From contig DAGJ01000017.1 of assembly GCA_002495685.1 (NCBI GenBank), positions 1 through 43,836 on the forward strand: a DNA stretch of 43,836 nucleotides. Direction: 5' to 3'. Shown here piece by piece: positions 1 through 8,389 of the stretch. The DNA is from Methanobrevibacter sp. UBA412. Its GTDB lineage: Archaea; Methanobacteriota; Methanobacteria; Methanobacteriales; Methanobacteriaceae. Positions within the stretch are counted from its first letter, which is position 1. Each line of letters begins with the position of its first letter. The notes beneath the pieces are model-generated. The model was not told the origin of the DNA and did no database searches. It saw only the letters and a program-made list of their open reading frames with translations. Both the position numbers and the translations under genes were made by a program.

Positions 1-17
1 AGGATTTCTACAGAGCC
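1..17. mobile_element. possible insertion-sequence terminus (left window edge)
   Basis: Positions 10-17 read ACAGAGCC, the reverse complement of GGCTCTGT found at 43733-43740 near the other window edge. Read outward, the two ends are GGCTCTGTAGAAATCCT and GGCTCTGTCAAAAATTT, sharing 12 of 17 bases. This suggests terminal inverted repeats of the same IS family, with the element lying outside the window. Only the terminus is visible, so the family cannot be named. Confidence 0.4.
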
Positions 18-354
18 AAAAAATTATAAAATTTATAAAATTAAGCTTTTTTTTATCCAATTTAATAAAAAAATCATAATTTCTATTTTGGCCAATAAAG
101 TTTGTTTTTAATAAAACTAAACATTTTTATTAAAATTTTTAAAAAAATTAAAAAAATACACAAAATTAAAATATTTAACTTACAAAAAAATAAAAACACA
201 TAGAAAACTTAAAATTAACTAAATAAGTCAAACTAAAACCAAAATAAAACTATTAAATAAAACTAAAATATTATTAATGAATAAAAACAAAAAAAAACAT
301 AATAATTAAAATTAATAAAAATTTATCAAAAAAAAATACAAAGGGAGAAAACAA
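18..354. other. AT-rich intergenic region before mre11
   Basis: This stretch of about 340 bases has no gene. It is almost entirely A and T, and A-runs predominate on the plus strand from about 120 onward. It must contain the mre11 promoter, but so many TATA-like strings are present that none can be singled out. The GGGAG ribosome-binding site of mre11 lies at its end (about 343-347). Confidence 0.6.
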
Positions 355-1572
355 ATGAAATTTGCTCACTTATCAGATACACATTTAGGTTATAGACAAT
401 ATGGCCTACAAGAACGTGAAGACGACTTTTATTACACCTTCAACAGTGTAGTAGACAATATAATAGAAGAAAGAGTGGACTTCGTAATTCATAGTGGAGA
501 CCTATTTGAAACAAATAGACCATCACCAAAAGCATTACTAACATTCCAAGAAGGATTACTAAAACTACGGAAAGCAAATATACCTATATATGGAATAACA
601 GGTAATCATGATACTGTACTAAGAAAAGGATTCATACCTCCTCAAGCACTTTTTAGAAAATTAGGATTTCGACCATTAAGTGCAAAAAGACCATCTTACT
701 TAGAAGATGATATATGTATAACAGGAGTACCATACTTACCAAAATCTATGAAACCTTTATTAATGAAAAAAATACAAGAAGCAAGTAAAAAAGCAGAAGA
801 ATATAAAAAAAGCATAATAATTCTTCACCAAGGAATAGATAAATACCTTCCATTTGATTATGAACTTGAAACAGGAGAATTACCAACAAATTTCAATTAC
901 TATGCTATGGGACATATCCATAATTATATAAACGAACCATACGGAAATGGTAAATTAGTATACCCCGGATCAACTGAAATATGGAAAACAAATGAATTAA
1001 AAGATTATCAAAAAAATGGTAAAGGATTTGTATTAGTGGACATGTCCGGAGACATCCCAGAAACAGAAAGAATCAAAATAGATTTACCAAGAGAATTTAT
1101 CAAAAAAACTGTATCTTACAATAAATTATTAGCTGAACTTCAAGAATTAAAAAATAATATAATAAAATTAAAAACTAAACCCCTTTTGGATATCACAGTT
1201 GAAGAAGGTAACTTTAGTACACAAGAAGCATTTGACACAGTACACAAAGTATTAGATGAATACACATCTTATATAAGACCTCATTTCTATCCGGATAAAA
1301 TTAAAGAAGAACTAGAAATAATACAAAATGAAAAGACATTAGAACCTCGTCAATTAATAATCAAAAAAATGTCAGAATTAGAAAATGAAGATGTAAATCA
1401 TTTAGCTGTAGATTTATTTGATAATTTATCCAAAAATAAACTACCTGAATCCGAAAAAATAGCGGAAAATTTCTTCAATGAATACTTTGGAGATAATGGT
1501 TTAAAAGTATCCGAAGAAGATATTAAAAAAGAAATGGAAACAATTGGTGTATTTAAAACGGAGGATGATTAA
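355..1572 (+). CDS. mre11: DNA double-strand break repair nuclease Mre11
   Basis: This is the Mn-dependent nuclease subunit of the Mre11-Rad50 complex, which processes DNA double-strand ends for recombination. All phosphoesterase motifs are present: D8-x-H10, GD49, GNHD 83-86 (N84, H85), H158, and H187-x-H189 in GHIH. The 405-residue length fits archaeal Mre11: a catalytic domain to about 210, a capping domain, and a charged C-terminal helical part that in the family binds the Rad50 coiled-coil base. The start is set by GGGAG about 8 bases upstream. The stop is 2 bases before the rad50 ATG, and the rad50 ribosome-binding site GGAGG (1560-1564) lies inside the mre11 coding end, so the two are surely co-transcribed and probably translationally coupled. 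Confidence 0.97.
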   Translation: MKFAHLSDTHLGYRQYGLQEREDDFYYTFNSVVDNIIEERVDFVIHSGDLFETNRPSPKALLTFQEGLLKLRKANIPIYGITGNHDTVLRKGFIPPQALFRKLGFRPLSAKRPSYLEDDICITGVPYLPKSMKPLLMKKIQEASKKAEEYKKSIIILHQGIDKYLPFDYELETGELPTNFNYYAMGHIHNYINEPYGNGKLVYPGSTEIWKTNELKDYQKNGKGFVLVDMSGDIPETERIKIDLPREFIKKTVSYNKLLAELQELKNNIIKLKTKPLLDITVEEGNFSTQEAFDTVHKVLDEYTSYIRPHFYPDKIKEELEIIQNEKTLEPRQLIIKKMSELENEDVNHLAVDLFDNLSKNKLPESEKIAENFFNEYFGDNGLKVSEEDIKKEMETIGVFKTEDD

Positions 1573-1574
1573 GT

Positions 1575-4343
1575 ATGATTTTTAAAAAATTACAACTTAA
1601 AAACTTCAAATCACATGAAAACACAACAATAAACTTCAAACCTGGTATAAGTTTAATAGTAGGTGAAAATGGGGCAGGAAAATCAACCATATTTGAAGCA
1701 ATAAGTTTTGCACTCTTTAAACAATATACTGCGAAAAAAATTAATGAATTAATTAAAATAAATAATGTTCATAAAAGTAATGAAAAAATGAGTGTAACAT
1801 TAGATTTTATTGCTAATGGAAAAGAATATGAAATAAGAAGAACAAGAACTAAAACTACTTCAAATGCAGGTTTATATGAAAAAATTGGAGACAGATTCCA
1901 AAAAATTGTTGGTGGAGATGCAGAAGTCAATAAAGAAATTCAATCTTTATTAGAAATGGATGGAGATTTATTCTTAAATGCAATTTATGTAAGACAAGGT
2001 GAAATTGCAGAATTAGTTGGAAAAACACCTGCACAAAGAAAAGAATTAATTGGTAAACTTCTAAAACTTGAAGAATTAGAAACAGCTTGGAAAAATTTAT
2101 TACCTATCTTAAATGAATATGATAAGAAAATTTCAGAAATTAAAGGAAAACTTTCAAGTGAATCTGAACTTAATTATGAATTAAAAACTAAAAAACAAGA
2201 ACTTGATAATTTAAGTAAAAAAGGAAATAATGCTGAAGAAAAATTAAATAATCTTAATAAAGATCATGATCAAAAAGCCATTACTAAAGGACAAATGGAA
2301 ACAGAAAAAGGTATTTTTGAAGCATTACAAACCAACTTGAATAATGAAATAAATAATGCTAAAAAGATGGTTGAGGATAAAAAAGAATTACAAAACCAAG
2401 CTGATGAAATTGTTCATAATGAAAATGAAATGAAAAGACTTGAAAAGTACTCTCAAAAATTACCTATATATCTTGATTTTAAAGATGCAGTCAATAAAAT
2501 TCAATCATTAAAATCTGATCAAAAGAAATATGAGAAAATTTTAGAAGATATTGAATCTCATAAAAAGATTTTAGATGAAGAAAAAATGGATTATGATACT
2601 TATCTTGAATTAGAAGGTAAAATTAAAGCTTTAGAATCTAATAAATCTAAAATTCAATCAGAAATCAGTGTTTTTGAACAATTAGAATCTGAAAAGAAAT
2701 CAGTTGAAACTGAATTAGAAAATAATAAAATAACTTCTGATAAATTCTTCAAACGGGCAGAAAATATTATTTCTCCATTTTTAGATGTTAATGAATCATT
2801 TGATGATTATAAAGATTTTAATAAATTAAAACATTTTGTTGATACATTAAATGTTAATATTTCAAATGAAGTTAAGAACAATGAAAAATTAGCTATAAAT
2901 TATAAAAAAGACATTGTAGTTTTAGGTGAAGGTATAAAAAGTAGTGAGTTACCATTAAAAGATTTAGCTAAAGTTGGAGATAAATGTCCTATTTGTCAAT
3001 CAGATATAACTCCTGAAAAGAAATCAGATTTGCAGGAAGGTTATAAAAAAACTATTAAAGATAATAAAGTTAAAATGGAAGAGTTAAATGCTCAAATAAA
3101 CGAATTTGAAATTAAAAATAAATCTTTAATAAGTAAACATGAAGAATTATTAGAAATTGAGAAACAAATTTATTCTAATAAACACATTGTTGAAAGTATA
3201 GATAAAAATACAAATAAAATTGTTGAATTAACGGATAGATTAACTTTAAAACAAGATACTTTAGATAGTTTATCTGAAGTTGAAAAGCAAATTAAAGAAG
3301 AAACTGAAAATCGTGAATCTAAAAAACAACATCATGATAAATATATTGAATCTCAAGGTGCTCTTAAATCTTTAGGTAAAGAACATGAAGCTAAAGATGA
3401 ACTTTATAAAATTACAGGGAAAACTGATTTACAAGTTCAACGCATAAAAGATGATATATCCCAAGATAGTTTTTTAAGTGCTAAAATTCAGGAAGATGAA
3501 TTAAATAATAAAATTGATGAATTAACTGAAAAGGATAGACGTTATAATGAACTTAAAGGTACTATTCATTTAAAAAAATCAGTCAATAATAAATTAGAAA
3601 ATAAAAAATCAGATATCAAAATTATTAATAAAAAAATTAATAAATTAGAAGAAGATATTCAATCCTCTCATTATGATAAAGATAAATATGAAAATATAGT
3701 ATTCATATATGAACGTTTAAATAAAGAAATTCAAGAAGTAACACGTGAAATAGGAGAAATCAAAGGTCAAGTAACCGAAATTATTCCAGCTATAGAAAAC
3801 TTAACACGTAAAATTCGTAAAAACCAAGAATTAGAAAATGAACTTGCAGATTACGAATCATTCATGAATTTATTAACTGAAATTAGAGGTGTTTATGGTA
3901 AAGATGGTGTTCAAAAAGATTTAAGAGAACGTTCTAGACCATTAATCCAAAAATATACCAAAGAATTCTTCGAACAATTTAACTTTAATTATAGTGATTT
4001 GATGATAGATGAAGATTTTAATATTAAAGTATTTGGTCCTGAAGGAGAATCTAACCTTGAAATGGTTAGTGGTGGAGAAAAAATAGCTATTGCTCTCGCA
4101 TTAAGACTAGGTATTACTCAATCTATGAGCCATGGTAATATTGAAACTATATTACTTGATGAACCAACAATACACTTAGACAGTTACAGAAGACATGAAT
4201 TGATAGATATTATTCGCGAAATGAGTGTTTTACCTCAAATGTTAATTGTTACTCATGATTCAGAATTAGAAACTGCTGCAGATAATATTATATCTGTAAC
4301 TAAAGAAAATGGTATTAGTGAAGTTAAAACTTCAGAAGAATAA
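1575..4343 (+). CDS. rad50: DNA double-strand break repair ATPase Rad50
   Basis: This SMC-like ATPase is the partner of Mre11; it tethers DNA ends and gates Mre11 nuclease access. The N-terminal ATPase half has Walker A GENGAGKST (30-38). A long charged coiled coil follows, broken near its middle by the zinc hook CPIC (C471, C474), through which two Rad50 molecules join. The C-terminal half has the signature VSGGEK (about 831-836), Walker B LLDEPT with D862 and E863, and the VTHD switch histidine. The 922 residues are normal for an archaeal Rad50. It sits directly after mre11. I see no HerA or NurA gene beside it, although those often accompany this pair in archaea. Confidence 0.97.
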   Translation: MIFKKLQLKNFKSHENTTINFKPGISLIVGENGAGKSTIFEAISFALFKQYTAKKINELIKINNVHKSNEKMSVTLDFIANGKEYEIRRTRTKTTSNAGLYEKIGDRFQKIVGGDAEVNKEIQSLLEMDGDLFLNAIYVRQGEIAELVGKTPAQRKELIGKLLKLEELETAWKNLLPILNEYDKKISEIKGKLSSESELNYELKTKKQELDNLSKKGNNAEEKLNNLNKDHDQKAITKGQMETEKGIFEALQTNLNNEINNAKKMVEDKKELQNQADEIVHNENEMKRLEKYSQKLPIYLDFKDAVNKIQSLKSDQKKYEKILEDIESHKKILDEEKMDYDTYLELEGKIKALESNKSKIQSEISVFEQLESEKKSVETELENNKITSDKFFKRAENIISPFLDVNESFDDYKDFNKLKHFVDTLNVNISNEVKNNEKLAINYKKDIVVLGEGIKSSELPLKDLAKVGDKCPICQSDITPEKKSDLQEGYKKTIKDNKVKMEELNAQINEFEIKNKSLISKHEELLEIEKQIYSNKHIVESIDKNTNKIVELTDRLTLKQDTLDSLSEVEKQIKEETENRESKKQHHDKYIESQGALKSLGKEHEAKDELYKITGKTDLQVQRIKDDISQDSFLSAKIQEDELNNKIDELTEKDRRYNELKGTIHLKKSVNNKLENKKSDIKIINKKINKLEEDIQSSHYDKDKYENIVFIYERLNKEIQEVTREIGEIKGQVTEIIPAIENLTRKIRKNQELENELADYESFMNLLTEIRGVYGKDGVQKDLRERSRPLIQKYTKEFFEQFNFNYSDLMIDEDFNIKVFGPEGESNLEMVSGGEKIAIALALRLGITQSMSHGNIETILLDEPTIHLDSYRRHELIDIIREMSVLPQMLIVTHDSELETAADNIISVTKENGISEVKTSEE

Positions 4344-4416
4344 TTTAAAGATTAAATTCTTTATTAATCAATCAAAAATTTACATTATAAAATAATTTAA
4401 TGGGGATTTAATAAAA

Positions 4417-4842
4417 ATGTTTGAAGATGAACAAGACAATAAAATATATAAAATATTTATAACACGTGGTGAAGATAAAGAAAATGAGTATGGTCAATTC
4501 ACAGAAAAACTATACTCAAAAACTGATTTCTTATGGAAAGAAACCAGTATAGGTGCAGATGACTTTGAACAAGTACCAGCACATTTTTTTGAAGATATTG
4601 ATGTGATAATTTTATTAGCCGGAATATACACAGCTAATAAAGAAAAAATAGATAGTATTGTAAAATCTGCATTAAAACATAAAATACCAATGATACTTGT
4701 AAGACCTTATGGGATGGAAGAAGTACCATTAAACCTTGAAGAAGTAGCAAGTGGTTTAGTAGGATGGAATGCAAATTGTATTGTTGATACAATTAAATCA
4801 ACATTAAATCCAGATTTAAATCCAGAAGTATGTGAATTATAA
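4417..4842 (+). CDS. MTH538-like TIR-domain protein (DUF1863 family)
   Basis: This small protein of 141 residues is a single flavodoxin-like/TIR-like domain. It opens with a beta strand (KIFITRG) and has a central hydrophobic strand (DVIILLAGIYT). The C-terminal block IPMILVRPYG...LVGWNANCIVDTI matches the typical DUF1863 ending, the family of Methanothermobacter MTH538 and of the Thoeris protein ThsB. In NAD-cleaving TIR domains a Trp-Glu pair follows the third strand; here the equivalent stretch reads KEKIDSIVKSAL, so the catalytic Glu seems absent and NADase activity is doubtful. No ThsA-like partner is adjacent. It lies 73 bases after rad50 on the same strand. Role unknown: signalling scaffold or remnant of a defence module are both possible. 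Confidence 0.72.
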   Translation: MFEDEQDNKIYKIFITRGEDKENEYGQFTEKLYSKTDFLWKETSIGADDFEQVPAHFFEDIDVIILLAGIYTANKEKIDSIVKSALKHKIPMILVRPYGMEEVPLNLEEVASGLVGWNANCIVDTIKSTLNPDLNPEVCEL

Positions 4843-4901
4843 AGAATTTTTAATTATTTTTTTTTATTAAATATATTAAGTTAAAAGAGGATTATAAAAA
4901 C

Positions 4902-6989
4902 ATGTTAACTATTGATATGGATAAAAAAATCAATAAATATATAGATCAATTAATAAATGAAAAATATGATTTAAATAATGATTCTTTTATTACTGAATTA
5001 AAAATGAGAATTTGGGATCGTGCAAATGCATTAGCCCAAGAACGTGATGAAGATTTTAATGAAGAATTCATAAAAGAAATTATAGATAATATTGGCATTG
5101 TTGAAGAATTCTTAAAAGAACCAGCAACACCAAATTATAAATGGCAATTAAATAAAATAGTAGATGAAGACTTATGTGCTAAGTGCGGAACCTGCAGTAT
5201 AGTATGTCCAAATAATTTAATTGATTTCACAAATCAACCAGAATTAAAAGAACAATGTTTACGTGAAGGTAATGGTATGTGCCAAGAAGTATGTCCAAGA
5301 ACAAATTCAGGAGCATACCAAATTTCAATACGTGAAAATTTCTTTGAAGAAAATTACTATGGTAATGGAAATATTAAAGGGCAATCTGGAGGAGTAGTAA
5401 CTACTTTTTTACAAAAATTAATAGAAGATAATAAAATTGATGGGGCAATAGTCGTTGGGGATGACCATTGGAAACCATTAAGTTTAATAGTTACAGGTTA
5501 TGAAGGGTTAGCTGATGCTAGAAAAAGTAAATATACTATATCTTCTTTATCTGCCATTCGTGAAGCAGGTGAAATGGGATTAAAACGTGTAGCAGTTGTA
5601 GCATTACCTTGTCAAGTTGCAGGTTTAAGAAAAATTCAACATTATCAATACTTAGCTAAACATAGTCCAGAAAGAGGTAAAAATGGAAAACCTGCAGAAT
5701 TACCTGAAATAAAATATGTACTAGGATTGTTCTGTACAGGAAAATTTGACTATAAAGATTTATCAAGAGTATTAGAAAACAAAAATATTGATATTAAAGA
5801 TGTTATTAAATTCAATGTTGATGGTCCGAACTTTATTGTATCAACAAAAGATAAAGACACTAAAATTAAGCTAAGTGACATGTCATTATCCCCTGGATGT
5901 TTAATGTGTCGAGATTTTGATGCACAATTAGCAGATATAAGTTTTGGTGAAAAAGGATCACCTGAAGGAAACACAACAATTATAGTAAGAACAGAAACTG
6001 GAAGAGATATTGCAAATTATATTGATTTACAAGAAGAAGTCAAAGTAAAAAATATCCAGAAAATGAGAGAATTTAAAGAGAAAAGGTTTAAAAAAGAGGT
6101 TGCTAGAAGAGAAAAAGAAAATCAATACAATTCATATTACTATAATGGGGATTATGGTGGAATAGGTCAAGCACAAAATGGTTTTAACTTTGTAAGATTC
6201 AGATCAAACCCTGCAGGATTTTATGATGCTGATGTTGTTATTAAAGTTGCTGAAATTACAAAAAAATATGGTGGGAAAGTTAAACTCACAAATAGGGGAG
6301 AATTTGAGATTCACGAAATAGAACCAAAATATTCAGAACCTCTTCTATTAGAATTACGTAAAATCGGATTAATCAATGGGGGAGAAGGGCCTTTAGTACG
6401 TTCTACATTGGCATGTCCTGGAAACCAACATTGTATGTTAGGATTAATTGACACTATTGATTTAGCTGAAAAATGTGAAGATAAATATGCAGAAAAACCA
6501 TTCACATACAAATTTAAAATTGCAGTATCTGGATGTCCTAATAAATGTGTACGTCCACAAGTCACTGATTTTGGTATAAATGGTGTGAAATACCCAATTA
6601 CAATTGAAGAAAAATGTACAGGTTGTGGAAGATGTCAAGATGTATGTAAAGTAGATGCATTAGAAATACGTGGAGACATTGCAATAACCAATCCTGATAT
6701 TTGTATAGGTTGCGGAAAATGTTTTAATGCATGTCCAAATGATGCAAAAGATGTTTTATACGAAGGATATTCTTTATATATTGGAGGAAAAGGTGGAAGA
6801 GAAATGGTTCAAGGTTCTCAAATGTTTGTAGAATCTGAAGAAGAACTCTTTGAAACCTTAGAAGCAGTTCAAGAAATCTATTCTAAAAATGGTAAAAAGC
6901 CTCAAAAAGAACGTTTAGCAGGTACAATGAAACGTATGGGTGTAGCAACATTCTTACGTCAAGTAGAGGAATTTAAAAACCAATCATAA
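4902..6989 (+). CDS. fsr: F420-dependent sulfite reductase (Fsr) with N-terminal extension
   Basis: This cytosolic enzyme would reduce sulfite to sulfide with reduced coenzyme F420, detoxifying sulfite and possibly supplying sulfide. Order of parts: a helical extension 1-80; a ferredoxin-like region with C92, C95, C98, C102 and C119, C127, C131; an FrhB/FdhB-type F420H2-oxidising flavin domain about 150-400; then a sulfite reductase half with siroheme-4Fe4S ligands C505-x5-C511 and C545-x3-C549. Inserted near the end are two more 4Fe-4S motifs (C572, 575, 578, 582 and C601, 604, 607, 611). Characterised Methanocaldococcus Fsr is about 620 residues and begins near the first ferredoxin, so the first 80 residues (total 695) are extra. 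The start has AGAGGAT upstream. The 3' end overlaps the convergent nuclease gene by 6 bases. Confidence 0.9.
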   Translation: MLTIDMDKKINKYIDQLINEKYDLNNDSFITELKMRIWDRANALAQERDEDFNEEFIKEIIDNIGIVEEFLKEPATPNYKWQLNKIVDEDLCAKCGTCSIVCPNNLIDFTNQPELKEQCLREGNGMCQEVCPRTNSGAYQISIRENFFEENYYGNGNIKGQSGGVVTTFLQKLIEDNKIDGAIVVGDDHWKPLSLIVTGYEGLADARKSKYTISSLSAIREAGEMGLKRVAVVALPCQVAGLRKIQHYQYLAKHSPERGKNGKPAELPEIKYVLGLFCTGKFDYKDLSRVLENKNIDIKDVIKFNVDGPNFIVSTKDKDTKIKLSDMSLSPGCLMCRDFDAQLADISFGEKGSPEGNTTIIVRTETGRDIANYIDLQEEVKVKNIQKMREFKEKRFKKEVARREKENQYNSYYYNGDYGGIGQAQNGFNFVRFRSNPAGFYDADVVIKVAEITKKYGGKVKLTNRGEFEIHEIEPKYSEPLLLELRKIGLINGGEGPLVRSTLACPGNQHCMLGLIDTIDLAEKCEDKYAEKPFTYKFKIAVSGCPNKCVRPQVTDFGINGVKYPITIEEKCTGCGRCQDVCKVDALEIRGDIAITNPDICIGCGKCFNACPNDAKDVLYEGYSLYIGGKGGREMVQGSQMFVESEEELFETLEAVQEIYSKNGKKPQKERLAGTMKRMGVATFLRQVEEFKNQS

Positions 6990-8024
6990 GGAACAGGTTT
7001 TATTATACATATAATTCAGAAATTTAGCTAAATTAACTACATCTAAATTGTTATGTTCAATAATAGGGATTAAAGGACCAATATTATTATTTTCATGGAA
7101 TGTTTCCCAGTAATTAGGTATAAAATTACCGGGAACATCATTAATTCTTTCAATATTAAATATTTCTTTTTCTATTGTTTGTAATTTACAATCAGGTAAT
7201 GTATCTTTCCAAAAGTTCCGTGCATAATACATTAAATCATAATTAATCAATTCATCAGGGAAATTTATTCTATAATAATTAGCTCTATTTAATATAAATG
7301 GGACATCAAAACTTTTACCATTAAAAGTTACAAAAACATCATCTTCATTTAACTGATTTAAAAATTCATAAATTAATGCAGGTTCCTCATTTTTATCACG
7401 TAATAAGTATTGGGTAGTAATTATCTCTTTTTTATTTATTTCAGCCATACCAATTAATATTATTTGAACATTACTTAATCCTAAAGTTTCAATATCCATG
7501 AATTTAAAATTTTCTCGTGGGATATCACAGGCACATTTTAAAAGATTATTTTTGTTAGAACTATTTTCTTTAATATAATTAATCTTATCTTTAAAATTAT
7601 CAGTTTCAATATTGCTTAAAACATTTTCAGCTTTACTAGAATATTTAGCATGATTTAATAATGATTGAATATTATTATAACCAGATTTTTTAAGTTTTTC
7701 TTCAGTACTTTGACCAATACCTTTAATAATTTTTAAATCACAAGTAACTGAATCAGAATTACTTTCAAGATTAAAATCAGTTTTTTCTTTAGAAACAATT
7801 TTTAATGTTTCACCATATTGATTCTCACAGATATTAGTATTTGGAAAATCTTCAAATTTAGTATTTTCATATTTTTTAAGTAATCCATTTTTTAAATCAT
7901 TATAAAAACTTGAACTACTTTTTTTCCCCTTTTGCATTGTTTCTTTTGAGGGATTTTCACTAGTCAATGAATTAGATAATACTTTATTTAAATATGCTTC
8001 GTGTTCTTTTCTACGACTTACCAT
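6984..8024 (-). CDS. DEDD-type exonuclease with helix-hairpin-helix, YprB/MrfB-like
   Basis: This is a probable metal-dependent 3'-5' exonuclease of the RNase_H_2 (YprB/MrfB) group. Numbering from the ATG at 8024: an unstructured polar N-terminus, a helix-hairpin-helix DNA-binding motif about 98-127 (IKGIGQSTEEKLKKSG), then a DEDD fold with D177-x-E179 (MDIET), D240 in FNGKSFD, and H324-x3-D328 near the C-terminus. A TTG 9 bases further upstream (8033) is an alternative start; neither has a good ribosome-binding site. It is the last gene of a minus-strand run with the small gene 8059-8364 and the kinase 8390-9859. With the MrfA-like helicase further upstream it resembles the Bacillus MrfA-MrfB excision-repair pair. 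It lacks the TPR tail I recall for MrfB. Confidence 0.8.
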   Translation of the reverse strand: MVSRRKEHEAYLNKVLSNSLTSENPSKETMQKGKKSSSSFYNDLKNGLLKKYENTKFEDFPNTNICENQYGETLKIVSKEKTDFNLESNSDSVTCDLKIIKGIGQSTEEKLKKSGYNNIQSLLNHAKYSSKAENVLSNIETDNFKDKINYIKENSSNKNNLLKCACDIPRENFKFMDIETLGLSNVQIILIGMAEINKKEIITTQYLLRDKNEEPALIYEFLNQLNEDDVFVTFNGKSFDVPFILNRANYYRINFPDELINYDLMYYARNFWKDTLPDCKLQTIEKEIFNIERINDVPGNFIPNYWETFHENNNIGPLIPIIEHNNLDVVNLAKFLNYMYNKTCSL

Positions 8025-8058
8025 ATTAATCAAAAAAATTTAAAAAAGAGTTAAATTT

Positions 8059-8364
8059 TTAGTCTTTAGACTTTTTCATATTAAAACTTAAATAATCATA
8101 AGGTAATTCGCAGCATGGCACTACATGACGTTCTTTAATTGTAGCATCACCATAAGATTTAATAATTTTAGTAAAACCTTTTTTAATAACTTTTAATTTT
8201 TCAGGATCATGTATACGTATACTTCCTATAAAACCAACACTATCCTTTGTATTTAGAATACTTACTTCATCCATTCTGTAAGGTTCATTGTTTTCTTCAA
8301 GTAATTTATTAGTTTTACTTATAATATTTTCCCGTATTTCTTTTTTTTCTTCATTGCTTACCAT
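8059..8364 (-). CDS. hypothetical protein, 101 residues
   Basis: I do not recognise this protein. It has a charged helical N-terminus (about 1-25), a probable alpha/beta core with a strand GFIGSIRI (about 49-56) and a helix KVIKKGFTKII, and a conserved-looking C-terminal stretch VVPCCELPYDYLSF with adjacent cysteines. There is no signal peptide or membrane segment. GGAG lies about 12 bases before the ATG. It is 25 bases from the exonuclease gene downstream and 25 bases from the kinase gene upstream, so it is almost certainly in one operon with both and may work with the nuclease. Confidence 0.7.
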   Translation of the reverse strand: MVSNEEKKEIRENIISKTNKLLEENNEPYRMDEVSILNTKDSVGFIGSIRIHDPEKLKVIKKGFTKIIKSYGDATIKERHVVPCCELPYDYLSFNMKKSKD

Positions 8365-8389
8365 TTATATTCATTTCTCCTTTTTAAAA

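Noticed and set aside
120..345. A-rich repeat array or CRISPR-like leader before mre11
   Set aside because: The stretch is low-complexity A/T without regularly spaced repeats; ordinary intergenic composition explains it.
4417..4842. A complete Thoeris defence system
   Set aside because: Only the TIR-like protein is present; no ThsA (SIR2/SLOG or macro) gene is adjacent and the catalytic Glu seems absent.
5750..6565. Minus-strand open frames inside fsr (74 and 84 codons)
   Set aside because: They lie wholly within a well-supported coding gene, have no ribosome-binding sites and no recognisable domains; they are shadows of fsr.
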